Below the pieces are notes generated by a model. The model saw only the letters and a list, made by a program, of their open reading frames with translations. It did no database searches and was not told where the DNA came from. Position numbers and translations under genes: made by a program. A stretch of DNA of 10,677 nt from Prosthecobacter sp. (GTDB lineage Bacteria > Verrucomicrobiota > Verrucomicrobiia > Verrucomicrobiales > Verrucomicrobiaceae): assembly GCA_020216965.1 (NCBI GenBank), contig JAIWOJ010000026.1, positions 1 to 10,677 on the forward strand, given 5' to 3'. Below, in pieces: positions 1-6,958 of this stretch (its first letter is position 1; the number at the start of each line of letters is the position of its first letter).

Positions 1-52
1 CAGCGGCATCGGGTGATGGCCGCATGGGCAATGTCTTGCCGGAAATCCTTCG

Positions 53-88
53 ATGCATCCAATGCATTGTCTGAATGCTTGCGATGCA
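53..88. promoter_or_regulatory. ATGC repeat cluster upstream of oxyR, candidate operator
   Basis: Four ATGC elements begin at 53, 62, 75 and 84 (spacings 9, 13 and 9), so two similar pairs lie 22 bp apart, about two helical turns. The second element sits inside a perfect 10-bp palindrome, CAATGCATTG (60-69). A further inverted repeat, GGCAA-TGTC-TTGCC, lies at 27-40. LysR-family tetramers including OxyR bind extended arrays of short half-sites about one helical turn apart and often autoregulate, so an operator is plausible. The sequence does not match the E. coli OxyR ATAG/CTAT pattern. No clear -35/-10 pair was found. The function is inference. Confidence 0.3.
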
Positions 89-112
89 CGCCGCGCATCG
101 CTAGTCTGCGCC

Positions 113-1024
113 ATGCGCAACGACCTCAGCCTCCAACTCCTCGACCAGTTCGTGGTGCTCGCCCGCACGAAAAACTTCACCCGCGCCGCCGAAGAACTGC
201 ATCTCTCGCAGTCCGCGCTGAGCCGCGCGATCCAAAAACTCGAAGACCAGCTCGGCCAGCCACTGTTTGAGCGCAAGCCGCGGGAAGTGGTGCTCACGGA
301 GCTTGGTGAGTTGTTGCTTCAGCGGGCGAAACGCATCCTGCAGCTCATGGATGACACGTTTTCCGAACTCTCTGAGGCCGGACGCCGTGGACGCATCCGC
401 CTCGGCGCGATCCCCACCATCGCGCCTTACTTTCTGCCGAGCTTGCTGAGCAGCTTCGCGAAAAAGTATCCCGACATCGCCGTCATCGTGCAGGAGGACA
501 CGACCGAGAACCTCATCAAACGCTGCCATCATGGCGAGATCGACCTCGCCATCCTCGCGCTGCCACTCGTCGCGAAGAATCTCGAGGTCGAGTCGCTCTT
601 CGAAGAGGAACTGCTGCTCGTCGTGCCCGTCGGTCATCCGCTCGCAGCCTCCAAAACACTGCCCATTGATGCCGTGGAAGGTTTCCCCTTCGTCATGCTC
701 AATGAAGCGCACTGCCTCACCGACAACATCGCCACCTTTTGCCGTCGCAAAGCCGTGCAGCCCGTCACTGTGGAGCGCACCAGCCAGCTCGCGACGGTGC
801 AGGAACTCGTCTCGCTCAATCACGGCGTTTCGATCGTGCCGGACATGGCGCGAAAAATCGACACCAGCGAGCAGCGCGTCTATCGCTCCTTCACCGGCGA
901 AAAGCCGCGCCGCACCATCGCCATGATGTGGAACGGCCAGCGCTATCAAAGCAAGGCGGTGAAAGCGCTGATGGAGCATTTGAGGAAGCGAAAAGTGTCC
1001 GCGAACCGCTCCTCGGCTGAGTGA
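113..1024 (+). CDS. oxyR: OxyR-type LysR family peroxide-sensing transcriptional regulator
   Basis: The 303-residue product is close to the roughly 305 residues usual for OxyR, a cytoplasmic activator of peroxide-defence genes. The N-terminal winged helix-turn-helix spans about residues 4-62 (FTRAAEELHLSQSALSRAI is the recognition region), followed by a linker helix and the substrate-binding-like domain from about 92. The key evidence is HCLTDNIATFC at 200-210. Cys201 and Cys210 have the same spacing and context as E. coli OxyR Cys199/Cys208, which form the H2O2-induced disulfide. The following VERTSQLATVQELVSLNHGVSIVP and RRTIAMMW segments also match OxyR. The frame stays open upstream to 53, but the LysR domain begins right after the ATG at 113, so that start was chosen; no Shine-Dalgarno is visible. 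Codons are more uniformly C-ending and TCG-rich than in the downstream genes. The OxyR assignment is firm; its targets are not visible. Confidence 0.92.
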   Translation: MRNDLSLQLLDQFVVLARTKNFTRAAEELHLSQSALSRAIQKLEDQLGQPLFERKPREVVLTELGELLLQRAKRILQLMDDTFSELSEAGRRGRIRLGAIPTIAPYFLPSLLSSFAKKYPDIAVIVQEDTTENLIKRCHHGEIDLAILALPLVAKNLEVESLFEEELLLVVPVGHPLAASKTLPIDAVEGFPFVMLNEAHCLTDNIATFCRRKAVQPVTVERTSQLATVQELVSLNHGVSIVPDMARKIDTSEQRVYRSFTGEKPRRTIAMMWNGQRYQSKAVKALMEHLRKRKVSANRSSAE

Positions 1025-1109
1025 GTGTGTCCCGTGGTGCGGAGCCGTGTTCATCCTTGGCAAATCAGATGGTGCGCAAGCCACTGCCGGTTTGGGCCGT
1101 TCACGCAGC

Positions 1110-2528
1110 GTGAATATCACCCGTTCCAGTTTTACCTCCCTCCACCGCCGGGCTTTTCTTGGCAAAACTTCACAAGGGCTTGGTGCGGTCGCTTTGACCT
1201 CGCTGCTAGAGCCTTGCGCGGCTGTTCCGCAGCCAGGGGTCTTGCAGACCTTGCCACTGCCGCAGAGGGCGCGGCGGGTGATCTGGCTGACGATGGCGGG
1301 TGGGCCATCGCACCTGGAGACCTTTGATCCGAAGCCAAAGCTGGCCGAGATGGATGGCAAGCCGATGCCGGAATCATTGACGAAGGGGCAGCAGCTCGCG
1401 CAGTTGCAGGGGAAGCCGCTGATGTGTTTTGGCCCGCAGCATGGCTTCCAGAAGTTTGGCAAGAACCAGATCGAGATCTGTGAACTGTTTCCGCACATCG
1501 GCAGCGTGATGGATGACATCTGCCTGATCCGCAGCATGACCACGGATGCCATCAACCATGATCCGGCGCACATGTTTATGAATACGGGCTCACAGATCGC
1601 CGGGCGGCCCAGCATGGGCGCATGGGTGACCTACGGGCTGGGCACGGAGGCAGCGGATCTGCCAGGGTTTGTGGTTCTGACCTCGCTAGGCAAAGGCGGG
1701 CAAAACCAGCCCATCGCGGCGCGGCAGTGGAGCAGCGGATTTTTGCCGTCGAAGTATCAGGGGGTGCAGTTGCGCGCCAAAGGCGATCCCGTTTTGTATC
1801 TGACGAATCCTGCCGGAGTCACGCGGGAACGCCAAGGGGCGGATGTGTCGGCGATTCAGGCGCTCAATAGGCTGCATGATGAGAGGGTGAACGATCCAGA
1901 AATCGCCACGCGGATTGCGCAGTATGAGATGGCCTTTCAGATGCAGGCGAGTGTGCCTGAGCTGATGGACATCCGCAGCGAGGGGCAAAAAATCCTGGAT
2001 CTCTATGGCTGCCAGCCAGGGGACGGCTCCTTTGCCTCCAATTGCCTGCTAGCGCGCCGCTTGGCAGAGCGTGGCACGCGCTTTATCCAGCTTTATCACA
2101 AGGATTGGGACCACCATGGGGGCGTCAAGGAGGGGGTGCGGCTGAAGGCGGAAGAAATTGACCGCGCCTGCATGGCGCTGATCACAGACCTGAAGCAGCG
2201 CGGGATGCTGGAGAGCACACTCATCGTCTGGGCAGGTGAATTTGGGCGCACCCCGATGTCTCAGGGGGGGAGTGGCAGAGACCACCACAACAAGGCCATG
2301 TCCGTCTGGCTGGCCGGTGCGGGCATCCAGGGCGGCATGGTGCATGGGGCGACGGATGATCTAGGCTATGCGGCGGTGGAAAAGATCTGCACGGTGCATG
2401 ACCTGCACGCCACGATGCTGCACCAGCTCGGGATCGATCACCAAGCCTTCAGCTTCAAGTTCCAGGGGCTCGATGCCCGCCTCAGTGGTGTGGATGGTGC
2501 GAGGGTGATCCGCGACATCATCGCCTAA
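1110..2528 (+). CDS. DUF1501 (sulfatase/alkaline-phosphatase-like) Tat-exported protein
   Basis: The 472-residue product belongs to the DUF1501 family, abundant in Planctomycetes and Verrucomicrobia and related to the alkaline phosphatase/sulfatase fold; its substrate is unknown. A twin-arginine signal is visible (HRRAFLGK, Arg13-Arg14, then a hydrophobic stretch to about residue 33), pointing to folded export, perhaps with bound metal. Family landmarks follow in order: TMAGGPSHLETFDPKP (61-76), NHDPAHMFMNTG (149-160), WDHHGG (333-338), WAGEFGRTPM (374-383), GRDHH (389-393) and VHDLHATMLHQLGIDH (429-444). The clustered His/Asp residues look like metal ligands. I chose the GTG at 1110 because it places the Arg pair at a normal distance from the N-terminus; an in-frame GTG at 1047 would add 21 residues. 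Family members usually sit next to a DUF1549/DUF1553 cytochrome-type gene, but here the neighbours are oxyR and a methyltransferase. Confidence 0.9.
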   Translation: MNITRSSFTSLHRRAFLGKTSQGLGAVALTSLLEPCAAVPQPGVLQTLPLPQRARRVIWLTMAGGPSHLETFDPKPKLAEMDGKPMPESLTKGQQLAQLQGKPLMCFGPQHGFQKFGKNQIEICELFPHIGSVMDDICLIRSMTTDAINHDPAHMFMNTGSQIAGRPSMGAWVTYGLGTEAADLPGFVVLTSLGKGGQNQPIAARQWSSGFLPSKYQGVQLRAKGDPVLYLTNPAGVTRERQGADVSAIQALNRLHDERVNDPEIATRIAQYEMAFQMQASVPELMDIRSEGQKILDLYGCQPGDGSFASNCLLARRLAERGTRFIQLYHKDWDHHGGVKEGVRLKAEEIDRACMALITDLKQRGMLESTLIVWAGEFGRTPMSQGGSGRDHHNKAMSVWLAGAGIQGGMVHGATDDLGYAAVEKICTVHDLHATMLHQLGIDHQAFSFKFQGLDARLSGVDGARVIRDIIA

Positions 2529-2596
2529 GGCAGGTTGCAGACTCTCGTGGCAGCGTTTTCCGACACCGTGCGCTGGCGATCGGGCGGCATCCCGCT

Positions 2597-3226
2597 ATGG
2601 GGGGCACGATGACTGCACTTGCTCCTCCACCTAGGCTCAGTAGCCCGACGGGCGGCCTGCCCTCTGCCGTGCGCTGGGCGCATTTGCTCATGGAGGACCG
2701 CCTACGCCCTGGCGATGCCGTGGTGGATGGCACGGCAGGCAATGGGCATGACACGCTTTTTCTGGCCCGCTGGGTTGGCCCGGAGGGCAGGGTGTGGGCC
2801 TTTGATGTGCAGGAGGCCGCTGTGCGGGAGACGCGCCGCAGGCTGGCAGAGCAGGGGATCACGCACGCTGAGGTCATCCATGCGGGGCATGAGGAAATGG
2901 CAGCCCATGTGCCAGCAGTGTGGCACGGACGTTTGGCCGGGATCATGTTCAACCTAGGCTATCTGCCGGGCTCAGATAAAAAGGTGACGACTCAGGTGCA
3001 GACCACGCTCCGGGCGCTGGATGCAGCCCTGACACTGCTGGCAAAAGGGGGGCTGATGACCATCGCCGTCTATCCCGGCCACGAGGATGGGGCGCGCGAG
3101 CAGGCTGCGGTGGAGGCCTGGGCCGCCGGTCTTTGCCCCCGCGCCTTTGAGGTGCAACGGATCTGCCCCATCAACCGCAGTGCCAGCCCGCCCGAGTGCT
3201 GGGCGGTCTGGAAACGCTGCGCCTGA
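2597..3226 (+). CDS. mnmM: MnmM/YtqB-family SAM-dependent (tRNA) methyltransferase
   Basis: The product is 209 residues, a little longer than Bacillus YtqB because of a roughly 20-residue N-terminal extension. Class I methyltransferase motif I is VVDGTAGNGHDTLFLA (42-57), with the motif II acidic residue Asp70 in WAFDVQ. The family-specific FNLGYLPGSDK (118-128), VYPGHEDG (158-165) and NRSASPPECWAVWKR (193-207) match the YtqB/MnmM group (Pfam rRNA_methylase, PF06962), where Bacillus has FNLGYLPGGDK and a Pro-Pro pair near the C-terminus. Known members add the final methyl group to nm5(s2)U34 of tRNA wobble uridines, so a role in tRNA modification is likely. Whether this protein has exactly that activity is inference. 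ATG 2597 is given; ATG 2609, preceded by a G6 run (2599-2604), is an equal alternative start. The gap from the DUF1501 stop is 68 bp. Confidence 0.82.
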   Translation: MGGTMTALAPPPRLSSPTGGLPSAVRWAHLLMEDRLRPGDAVVDGTAGNGHDTLFLARWVGPEGRVWAFDVQEAAVRETRRRLAEQGITHAEVIHAGHEEMAAHVPAVWHGRLAGIMFNLGYLPGSDKKVTTQVQTTLRALDAALTLLAKGGLMTIAVYPGHEDGAREQAAVEAWAAGLCPRAFEVQRICPINRSASPPECWAVWKRCA

Positions 3227-3456
3227 ACTCCGAAGTTTTGGCAGCCCAGAGGGGGGTGCCTCTCAGAGGATTTCGGCATCTGGCTTCAGATTTTGGCCTG
3301 CACAGCCCGGTGTTCTGGAGCAGTCCCTGCTTCTGAAAAATTAGTTCGCATTCCTTGATTTCTTCCGCTCAGGCGAGGCGGGCGTGGTCCCGATCCTTCA
3401 TTTTTCCTGACCAATCCCCCCCCCTCCGGGCACCCGATAGATTTTCTCCTTTGCCC
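3227..3456. other. Gene-free stretch before the kinase promoter
   Basis: No convincing gene is seen on either strand. A short imperfect hairpin lies just after the methyltransferase stop: AGAGG (3248-3252) pairs with CCTCT (3259-3263), and the latter could instead pair with a second AGAGG (3265-3269). No T-run follows, so it is a poor intrinsic terminator. A homopolymer of nine C residues lies at 3416-3424. The rest is AT-richer than the flanking genes, as expected for an upstream control region. Confidence 0.5.
3416..3424 (+). repeat. C9 homopolymer upstream of the kinase promoter
   Basis: Nine consecutive C residues end 44 bp before the candidate -35 box. Tracts of this length can slip during replication. 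Their placement upstream of a promoter would allow length-dependent tuning, but nothing here shows that this happens. Confidence 0.5.
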
Positions 3457-3471
3457 CCACTGTCACAGTGG
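3457..3471. promoter_or_regulatory. Perfect inverted repeat overlapping the kinase -35 box
   Basis: CCACTG (3457-3462), spacer TCA, CAGTGG (3466-3471) is a perfect 6-bp dyad. Its right arm overlaps the candidate -35 hexamer (3469-3474), the position expected of a repressor or activator operator. The 15-bp size suits a small dimeric regulator, but the identity of any binding protein is unknown. Confidence 0.4.
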
Positions 3472-3496
3472 ACACTTGCGCTGCCTATATCATAAT
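3469..3496 (+). promoter_or_regulatory. Sigma70-like promoter for the kinase operon
   Basis: TGGACA (3469-3474, 5 of 6 matches to TTGACA) and CATAAT (3491-3496, 5 of 6 matches to TATAAT) are separated by 16 bp. Transcription would begin near 3503, about 100 bases before the Shine-Dalgarno-supported ATG at 3604, or almost exactly at the upstream ATG at 3505. The PVC housekeeping consensus is assumed to resemble sigma70. Confidence 0.5.
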
Positions 3497-3591
3497 CACG
3501 GACCATGGAACCGACGTCATCAGGCTCCCCCCCTACGATTCCCCCGTCCTTGGCGGGTGGCACAGGTTATCCAACCACCAGCACGACGAGT

Positions 3592-3599
3592 GGGGAGGA
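3592..3599 (+). promoter_or_regulatory. Strong Shine-Dalgarno deciding the kinase start
   Basis: GGGGAGGA contains the GGAGG core at 3594-3598, five bases before ATG 3604. The alternative in-frame ATG at 3505 has no Shine-Dalgarno and sits at the predicted transcription start, so it could only be read from a leaderless mRNA. Most other genes in the window lack a comparable site. Confidence 0.6.
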
Positions 3600-3603
3600 C
3601 TAC

Positions 3604-5760
3604 ATGGATCGCACCATGGTGATGAAGGTGCCCGGCACTGGCATGACGGTGTTCAATCGCTATAAACTCCAGCGTGTGCTGGGGCGTGGCGGGATGGGGG
3701 TGGTCTGGCTGGCAGATGACTTAAAGCTAGAGCGGCCCGTGGCCCTGAAATTTCTGCCCAGTCTGATTGGCTTGGATCCCGCAGCCGTGAAGGAACTAAA
3801 AACGGAGACCCGGCGCGGCTTGGAACTTTCACATCCCAATATCGTGCGCATCTACGATTTTGTGGATGATGATGATGCGGCGGCGATTTCGATGGAGTTT
3901 GTGGATGGCAAGACGCTCTCGGAGCTACGTCTGGGAGTGGAAGGGGGTGTCTTCACCACGGCGGAGGTCTCCAAGTGGCTGCTCGGCGTTTGCGATGCGC
4001 TCGACTACGCCCATTTCCAGCGCAAGCTGGTGCACCGTGATCTCAAGCCAGCAAACATCATGCTGACGGTTCGGGATGAGGTGGCAAAGGTGGCCGACTT
4101 TGGCATCGCCCGCAGTCTCTCGGACACCATGAGTCGGCTCTCTGCCGCGAACATGGGTGCCAGTGGCACACTGCCCTACATGAGCCCACAGCAGGCCATG
4201 GGTGAGCGGCCGCTGCCGACGGATGATGTGTATTCGCTCGGTGCCACGCTGTATGAGTTATTCAGCGGGAAGCCCCCCTTTTACCGCGGGGATTTGCCGA
4301 TGCAGATCAACTCTAAGATCCCACCGACCATCGCAGAAAGAAGGGCTGAGCTGGAGATCAAGGGCCGTGAGGAATTGCCTCAGGAATGGGAGCAGGCCAT
4401 CGCTGCCTGTTTGAGCAAAGATCCCAACATGCGTCCTTCCTGTGCAGGTGTGCTGGCAGAGATGCTGGGCCTGAAGGCCAGCACCGGCACCAGCCGCAGC
4501 GTGACTTTTGGGAGCACCCAGCGCAGCACGGCCCCGCTGACCCCGGAGCCCGCAAAGAAAGAGCGCTCGTCTCTGCCTTGGCTGGCTGCCGCCGCTGGGG
4601 CTGTCCTCCTCGCGGGTGGGGCTGCGTATTATTTTGGCACCTTGCCGGAGAGCGCTGGCAAGAGCAGCACCCTGGTGGAGACAGAGCCAGACAGCCCTGC
4701 CAAAGCCACAACGGACCTAGCCGCCACGCCTTCTGATCCATCCACGGCCCAAGCATCCACCGAGGCCATCCCCTCCACGCCTGAGGCAGCCCCCAAGCCT
4801 GATGAAAGCGCGAAAATGGCTGCTGCCAGCCCCTCTGAACCGGCTGCCACCCATCCTACAGAGCCTACTGCCGCTGCTGCTGAGCCAGTTTCCCCAGGCA
4901 GCCCGGCGAGCACGGTGACAGCAGCCGCTACCATGCCTGCCGCAGCGCCCGCAGCTACGCCTCCTGAGGCAGCGGCTGCTGCATCCTCTGCGCCTGCCGC
5001 AGGCAGTGGCACGATGGTCGCCGCCGTTTCCCCTGCTCAGGCAGCGGCTACTTCTCTCCCCGACAGCGCACCTGCGGATCGTTCCACCCCAGCGGCTACG
5101 CCGCCGGGTCCGGGTACTGCCATGCCCCTGGAGCCCTCTAGCAGCCAGGTTCCCGCTAGTATCCTCTCCATGCCGCCAGCTCCTGGCTATGTGGAACTGC
5201 CACTGCCGGAGGGGTATGTGCCGCCGCCAAACTTGAGGCAGCAGATCTTTACCCAGCCGAATTATGTGCCGGATCCTCCAGGTGGCTTTTGGCCTCATGA
5301 GAGCATTTTCCCCTCCGTGCCATTTTCTGATTATACCTCCACGGGCAGGAGACACCTCCTCTTCCTTGTGCAGGAGTTTTTGAAGAACAAAAAGCTCTAT
5401 GATGAGCAGCCAGACGGTCTCGGCAGTGAGGAAACCCATATTGCCATTGAGCGCTTTCAGGCAAAAAATGACCTCAAAGCCAACGGTTTGCTTGATGTGC
5501 CCACCCTGGCAGCCATGAACCTTTCCACCGAGGCAGACAACAAGGAATGGAAACCCCCGGCCCCCAAGCCCATGAGCGTTCCCGCCAAAGTGCCTGTCGC
5601 AGGGCCAGTGACCACCCCATCCATCCCACGCGCCATCGGTCCCAAGGTGGGCAATACCCCGCGTGTAGCCCCTGGTGGGAGGTATGCACCTCAGGTCAAA
5701 GAGCCTAACATTCTAGAAAGAGGGCTAGAAAAAATTCAGAATGGAAAAGACAGGGAATAG
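3604..5760 (+). CDS. Transmembrane Ser/Thr protein kinase with peptidoglycan-binding-like ectodomain
   Basis: The product is 718 residues. The kinase domain (about 20-288) is complete: glycine loop GRGGMG (27-32), VALK Lys49, helix-C Glu68, catalytic HRDLKPAN with Asp146, DFG 165-167, SGTLPYMSP (187-195) and Asp208 of DVYSLG, so it should be active. One membrane segment follows (about 325-347, LPWLAAAAGAVLLAGGAAYY). The outer part is a roughly 200-residue linker rich in Ala, Pro, Ser and Thr. It is followed by a region (about 583-640) with the PG_binding_1 (PF01471) pattern: LVQEFLKNKKLY, then DGLGSEETHIAIERFQAKNDL and NGLLDVPTLAAMNL. A Pro-rich tail ends the protein. The layout resembles PASTA-type kinases that sense cell wall, with a different wall-binding domain; wall sensing is inference. 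The start rests on the Shine-Dalgarno. ATG 3505 would add a 33-residue Ser/Thr/Pro/Gly-rich N-terminus, which also looks codable. Two exported proteins follow 67 bp downstream. Confidence 0.88.
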   Translation: MDRTMVMKVPGTGMTVFNRYKLQRVLGRGGMGVVWLADDLKLERPVALKFLPSLIGLDPAAVKELKTETRRGLELSHPNIVRIYDFVDDDDAAAISMEFVDGKTLSELRLGVEGGVFTTAEVSKWLLGVCDALDYAHFQRKLVHRDLKPANIMLTVRDEVAKVADFGIARSLSDTMSRLSAANMGASGTLPYMSPQQAMGERPLPTDDVYSLGATLYELFSGKPPFYRGDLPMQINSKIPPTIAERRAELEIKGREELPQEWEQAIAACLSKDPNMRPSCAGVLAEMLGLKASTGTSRSVTFGSTQRSTAPLTPEPAKKERSSLPWLAAAAGAVLLAGGAAYYFGTLPESAGKSSTLVETEPDSPAKATTDLAATPSDPSTAQASTEAIPSTPEAAPKPDESAKMAAASPSEPAATHPTEPTAAAAEPVSPGSPASTVTAAATMPAAAPAATPPEAAAAASSAPAAGSGTMVAAVSPAQAAATSLPDSAPADRSTPAATPPGPGTAMPLEPSSSQVPASILSMPPAPGYVELPLPEGYVPPPNLRQQIFTQPNYVPDPPGGFWPHESIFPSVPFSDYTSTGRRHLLFLVQEFLKNKKLYDEQPDGLGSEETHIAIERFQAKNDLKANGLLDVPTLAAMNLSTEADNKEWKPPAPKPMSVPAKVPVAGPVTTPSIPRAIGPKVGNTPRVAPGGRYAPQVKEPNILERGLEKIQNGKDRE

Positions 5761-5827
5761 TTAGTCCGCTTTATCTGTGTTCTTGGGTCTTGAAAGATGC
5801 TGAATTAATTCTCGGCTCCAAACTTAA

Positions 5828-6958
5828 ATGCCAGTCGCACTGTCATCCAAAATGCCTGTGCTAGGTTCTGTGAGATTTTGGTGGGCTGGTTTAGTCATGA
5901 CTGGTGCCATTTTGGCGGAAGAGCCGAAATTGAAGGATGGTTTTGACTCTGCCCAGATGCCTCCGCGCTTGATTTTGCTGGATCAGGTCTCCGTCCGCAT
6001 GAAGGCACGCCGCTTGGCAGAGGCGGATCAGTGGTTGCTTGAGGGCACCTCTTGGGTGGAGGGCACCTGGAGGGCCAGCGGGCTTCAGTTGGATGGGCGC
6101 GCGTTGGAGTTGGAGGAAATCGCAGCGATTTTTCCTCTGCGCGCGGATGCCCAGGCGCGGGTCTTTTTTCAGGATGGGCAGGTGCGGCGCGGGCGGCTCA
6201 CCTGGGAAAGGGCGGAGTTTGAGAGCCGCCAATTCGGTCTCGTCAAACTGCGCCCGGAGGCACCCGGTAGCCTGATTTTGCGTGCGCGGAAAATGGACGC
6301 CCTGCCCGATCCGCGGCCTGCCGCTTGGATGATGGATGAGCCGGAAGGGCAGGTGCTGGCCCTGCCTGCCGTGCCTGCGGATGCTCTGGAGTGTTTGACC
6401 TGCCTGGGTAGGCTGGAGCTGCCCTGGGCTCAGGTGCAGAGCCTAAGAGCGCTGCCCCCAGAGCGGCTCGTGCATGAGGTGTGCCTCCAAGATGGTTCGC
6501 GGCTGCTCGCCTGGCCGCGTCTGGAAAAGGCGGGGCTACCCGCAGAGAGCTGCCTGGCCTGGGCGCGCTCGATAGAAAAATTGCACGCCCTTTTGGAGGT
6601 AGAGGCAGATGGCCTAGAGCCACCATCTGCCCCTGCCGTGCTCCTGACGGATGGCAGCCTCATCACGGGGGAGATGCAGGCGGAGTCGATGACCTGGATC
6701 GTCGATGGCGCAGAGCTGCGGCTGTCACGGGAAGCTCTTTCCCGCCTGACGCAGGTGCCACCCGATCAGAGCAAGGAGGTCACCCCGCCGGGTGCGTCTT
6801 TTACCCTACATACGCAGGGACAAGAGCTGGTGGCCCGGCCAGCTAGCCCGCACCTAGGCTGGCGCAGAGGGGGGCAAATTCTCGCCATCCCTTGGTCCCG
6901 CATTGAGTCTGTGTGGAATACCGAAACCAGCTCCCCCTCAGCCCCATCCCGGCCATGA
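5828..6958 (+). CDS. Exported protein of repeated short beta modules, function unknown
   Basis: The product has 376 residues and no recognised named family. A signal peptide is likely (positive Lys8/Arg16, hydrophobic about 17-30, cleavage near ILA-EEP). ATG 5852 would shorten the N-region by eight residues; neither start has a clear Shine-Dalgarno. The mature protein is made of divergent modules of 35-40 residues with a pattern of hydrophobic strand, D/G-G turn, strand, then Gly, strand and a closing hydrophobic segment. Clearer copies are at about 69-103, 111-151, 270-309 (LLTDGSLITGEM...) and 324-362 (ILAIPWSRIESVW); 176-208 and 216-235 are degenerate. The same module recurs in the next gene. 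No catalytic motif, lipobox or further membrane segment is seen. The gene lies 67 bp after the kinase without a terminator between, and its stop overlaps the next start (ATGA). The pair is therefore probably co-translated, and may be co-transcribed with the kinase. An envelope role is inference. Confidence 0.78.
   Translation: MPVALSSKMPVLGSVRFWWAGLVMTGAILAEEPKLKDGFDSAQMPPRLILLDQVSVRMKARRLAEADQWLLEGTSWVEGTWRASGLQLDGRALELEEIAAIFPLRADAQARVFFQDGQVRRGRLTWERAEFESRQFGLVKLRPEAPGSLILRARKMDALPDPRPAAWMMDEPEGQVLALPAVPADALECLTCLGRLELPWAQVQSLRALPPERLVHEVCLQDGSRLLAWPRLEKAGLPAESCLAWARSIEKLHALLEVEADGLEPPSAPAVLLTDGSLITGEMQAESMTWIVDGAELRLSREALSRLTQVPPDQSKEVTPPGASFTLHTQGQELVARPASPHLGWRRGGQILAIPWSRIESVWNTETSSPSAPSRP

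Noticed and set aside
1..25. Possible divergent gene start on the minus strand (ATG at 25)
   Set aside because: Only eight codons are inside the window, with no recognisable N-terminus and no Shine-Dalgarno that can be judged, so it cannot be supported.
101..1615. 504-codon open frame on the minus strand
   Set aside because: It runs antisense to oxyR and the DUF1501 gene, both with firm family matches. The translation is compositionally odd and shows no recognisable domain, as expected of a shadow frame in GC-rich DNA.
3248..3269. Terminator after the methyltransferase gene
   Set aside because: The stem is only five pairs, has a competing downstream arm and is not followed by a T-run.
4717..5439. 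240-codon minus-strand open frame opposite the kinase linker
   Set aside because: It is the Arg/Gly/Ser-rich complement of the Ala/Pro-rich low-complexity linker and has no domain of its own.
5783..5810. Separate promoter for the repeat-protein genes (TTGGGT, 16 bp, TTAATT)
   Set aside because: Both hexamers are weak and the spacing is marginal. It could exist but is not strong enough to list as a feature.
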